From: Lachancea thermotolerans CBS 6340
Taxonomy: Eukaryota; Ascomycota; Saccharomycetes; Saccharomycetales; Saccharomycetaceae
Length of the DNA stretch: 64,000 nt
NCBI RefSeq assembly: GCF_000142805.1
Contig: NC_013078.1
Coordinates: 496,001-560,000 of the forward strand
Direction of reading: 5' to 3'
Part shown: one piece after another, positions 63,697-64,000 of the stretch
Layout: each line of letters starts with the position of its first letter
How positions within the stretch are numbered: the stretch's first letter is position 1
The notes under the pieces: generated by a model
Database searches by the model: none
Told to the model about the DNA's origin: nothing
The model's input: the letters and a program-made list of their open reading frames with translations, nothing else
Made by a program: the position numbers and the translations under genes

Positions 63697-64000
63697 ATGC
63701 TATTCAACGCTACGATCGTTTCTTTCAGCTCGCGCTCCCGAGTTGGCACGTCCAGCTCGAGCACTCAGAGCAGCTCCGAAAAGGAGCCACAGACTAGCTC
63801 TTCTGTTTGGAGCTCTCTCGAGTTGTCAACCCTCGAATCCACATCAACCCAAACTATCGTTTCTACATCGGCAAGTATTACCGCAGTCGAACCAAGCGCG
63901 ACCATGCTCACTAGCAGCGACGATAGCATAACAACAACCACATCGGACACCAGTCTGCCAGCCGCAACCTCGTCGTTGCCGTCGAGCAGCGTGCCTGCGG
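63697..64000 (+). CDS. TDA7: Ser/Thr-rich membrane protein, Tda7-like, 5' part only
   Basis: The frame is open from the ATG at 63697 to the window end (101 codons). The visible part is very rich in Ser and Thr (MLFNATIVSFSSRSRVGTSS...). It follows NOP13 on the same strand, as YNL176C (TDA7, a Ser/Thr-rich vacuolar single-span protein) does. The membrane span expected further on is outside the window, so the call rests on composition and synteny. Unlike a secretory precursor, the first residues are not a classic signal peptide, which fits the Tda7 layout. Confidence 0.65.
   Translation, partial: MLFNATIVSFSSRSRVGTSSSSTQSSSEKEPQTSSSVWSSLELSTLESTSTQTIVSTSASITAVEPSATMLTSSDDSITTTTSDTSLPAATSSLPSSSVPA

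Overview
The window is nuclear DNA of a budding yeast of the family Saccharomycetaceae. It is about 47 percent GC by eye and densely coded, with short promoters, very few introns, and introns with GTATGT and TACTAAC-like signals. Gene order interleaves homologues of two Saccharomyces cerevisiae regions: chromosome VIII from ECM14 to CRP1, and chromosome XIV from AAH1/MEP2 and YCK2/CUZ1 through CBK1, EFL1 and APC1 to TDA7. Such a merged single copy of a duplicated pair is what a lineage outside the whole-genome duplication should carry. A Lachancea-like species is my best guess from composition, gene content and the hAT and COS-like genes; the genus is inferred, not proven.

Layout. 1-4.7 kb: ECM14 (cut by the window edge), IGO, NSG, WSS1, CUZ1. 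4.9-6.0 kb: a GRE2/ARI1-type reductase. 6.3-15.5 kb: YCK, a 1.6 kb gap, AAH1, SPL2, an unrecognised small membrane protein, ARO9, GIM3 and a YHR138C-type proteinase inhibitor (the last two with introns). 15.8-21.7 kb: a markedly GC-rich block with MEP2, a FAR-17a/AIG1 membrane protein, an SPS100/YGP1 glycoprotein and a second GRE2/ARI1-type reductase. 22.2-36.7 kb: CBK1, RPL42 (intron), CHS7, a YNL162W-A zinc ribbon, EFL1, IBD2, DSE2, a YNL165W homologue, BNI5 and RPC10. 36.8-44.2 kb: an accessory island with one uninterrupted hAT transposase-like gene, 1.7 kb of unassigned DNA, and a tandem pair of COS/DUP-family genes, one broken and one whole. 45.7-64 kb: SKO1, FMP41, DCD1, PSD1, APC1, an intron-bearing tRNA-Pro(UGG), CRP1/MDG1, NOP13 and the start of a TDA7-like gene.

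The genes are not operons. They mix nutrient signalling (IGO, MEP2, SPL2, ARO9, AAH1), polarity, septum and cell wall (CBK1, CHS7, DSE2, BNI5, YCK), mitosis (APC1, IBD2), ribosome biogenesis and translation (EFL1, RPL42, NOP13, tRNA-Pro) and stress responses (SKO1, reductases, WSS1, CUZ1). CBK1 and DSE2 lie in the same pathway, since Cbk1 activates Ace2 and Ace2 drives daughter-specific septum genes; four Ace2-type motifs precede DSE2 here. Four GATA motifs precede MEP2.

The parts least explained by the conserved backbone are the accessory island, two tight clusters of CACGTG boxes (17.8-17.95 kb and 45.03-45.15 kb), several long gene-free gaps, a small inversion of SPS100 with its neighbour, and the Cys-rich small membrane protein. 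I did not find a clearly undescribed multi-gene system. All family and synteny statements come from memory of S. cerevisiae proteins and gene names, without database searches.
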